From Devosiaceae bacterium (GTDB lineage: Bacteria; Pseudomonadota; Alphaproteobacteria; Rhizobiales; Devosiaceae): 23,605 bases of DNA. Positions 23,306 to 23,605 of the stretch are shown in pieces (position 1 is the first letter of the stretch; each line of letters starts with the position of its first letter). A program made the translations under genes and the position numbers. The notes beneath the pieces are model-generated. The model had not been told where the DNA came from. It saw nothing but the letters and a program-made list of their open reading frames with translations, and searched no databases. The DNA lies in contig JAKISM010000021.1 in the NCBI GenBank assembly GCA_021648585.1, positions 1 through 23,605 on the forward strand, written 5' to 3'.

Positions 23306-23605
23306 ATGACAGATTTAACGATTATTATTTTAGCGGCTGGGGAGGGGACTCGTATGAAGTCCAGCACCCCAAAACTATTGCACAAAGTTGCAGGATTACC
23401 CATTATTGGGCATGTGCTTAATGCTAGCAACAATGTTGGAAGAAATGAATTAGGCGTTATAACTAATCCAGATAATAATCTTTTAAGTGATTTTATAAGT
23501 TCACATGTTCCTAATGCGCAGATATTCATACAAAATGAGCGTAAAGGCACAGCACATGCGGCACAAATGGCTAAGCCTTTATGGGAAAAAGCAAAGGGTT
23601 ATGTG
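23306..23605 (+). CDS. glmU: GlmU, UDP-N-acetylglucosamine pyrophosphorylase/acetyltransferase (3'-truncated)
   Basis: GlmU is a bifunctional enzyme that acetylates glucosamine-1-phosphate and couples it to UTP, giving UDP-GlcNAc for peptidoglycan and lipopolysaccharide. Only the first 100 codons are inside the window, so only the N-terminal uridylyltransferase part is visible. It shows the nucleotide-binding signature [11 protein letters not shown] followed by [18 protein letters not shown], a conserved Gln ([12 protein letters not shown]) and a GTAHA motif that binds UTP, all as expected for GlmU. The ATG at 23306 is the first in frame. No strong ribosome site is apparent just upstream. The gene runs off the right edge, so the C-terminal left-handed beta-helix acetyltransferase domain must lie outside. 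Confidence 0.93.
   Translation, partial: MTDLTIIILAAGEGTRMKSSTPKLLHKVAGLPIIGHVLNASNNVGRNELGVITNPDNNLLSDFISSHVPNAQIFIQNERKGTAHAAQMAKPLWEKAKGYV

Overview
The window looks like part of the chromosome of an AT-rich alphaproteobacterium, possibly a low-GC member of the Hyphomicrobiales (Rhizobiales). This is inferred from a clade I, Tat-exported NosZ inside an uninterrupted nosRZDFYLX cluster that ends in nosX, from a trmFO fragment, and from the protein sequences of the flanking housekeeping genes. No rRNA or tRNA gene is visible, so the taxonomy is only indicative.

Layout, left to right. (1) Positions 3-1370 hold the 3' part of a DUF4153 membrane protein gene that begins before the window. (2) The gap at 1371-2022 is not empty. 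It holds a C-terminal fragment of trmFO on the minus strand and then about 300 bp of conspicuously GC-rich, hairpin-rich DNA that does not look like its surroundings. An FNR/Nnr-type box follows, just ahead of nosR. (3) Positions 2023-10777 hold a complete nitrous oxide reduction operon, nosR-nosZ-nosD-nosF-nosY-nosL-nosX. It covers electron delivery (NosR, flavinylated by NosX), the N2O reductase (NosZ), copper-site assembly (NosDFY) and copper supply (NosL). Every junction from nosD onward is a 4-8 bp overlap. A 12-bp perfect hairpin straddles the nosZ stop codon. (4) Positions 10778-10976 hold a short convergent gap with an IS-end-like sequence and a 40-codon open remnant. (5) Positions 16825-10977, minus strand, hold a five-gene operon: a BMP-family nucleoside-type binding protein, a double ABC ATPase, two permeases and a CodA-like cytosine deaminase. 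Its cistrons overlap tightly, three of them possibly through TAATG stop-start junctions. It reads as a scavenging module that imports nucleosides or nucleobases and deaminates a cytosine-type base. (6) Positions 17220-22308 hold a TetR-family repressor, a periplasmic adaptor and an RND pump as overlapping cistrons. A perfect 20-bp palindrome over the promoter looks like the TetR operator. No outer-membrane channel is encoded. (7) Positions 22357-23223, minus strand, encode a membrane-anchored protein with a SPOR-like C-terminus. It is divergent from the 5' end of glmU (23306 onward), which is cut by the window edge.

The most notable point is the left border of the nos operon. Only the last 55-60 codons of trmFO survive there, abutting GC-rich palindromic DNA, and the nos operon stands where the body of trmFO should be. 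Together with the IS-end-like sequence just after nosX, this suggests that the nos cluster arrived by insertion or rearrangement. I do not see a wholly new multi-gene system. The most testable novelties are the junction elements, the intercistronic hairpins, the candidate operators, and a deaminase whose substrate-pocket aspartate (E. coli CodA Asp314) is replaced by cysteine.
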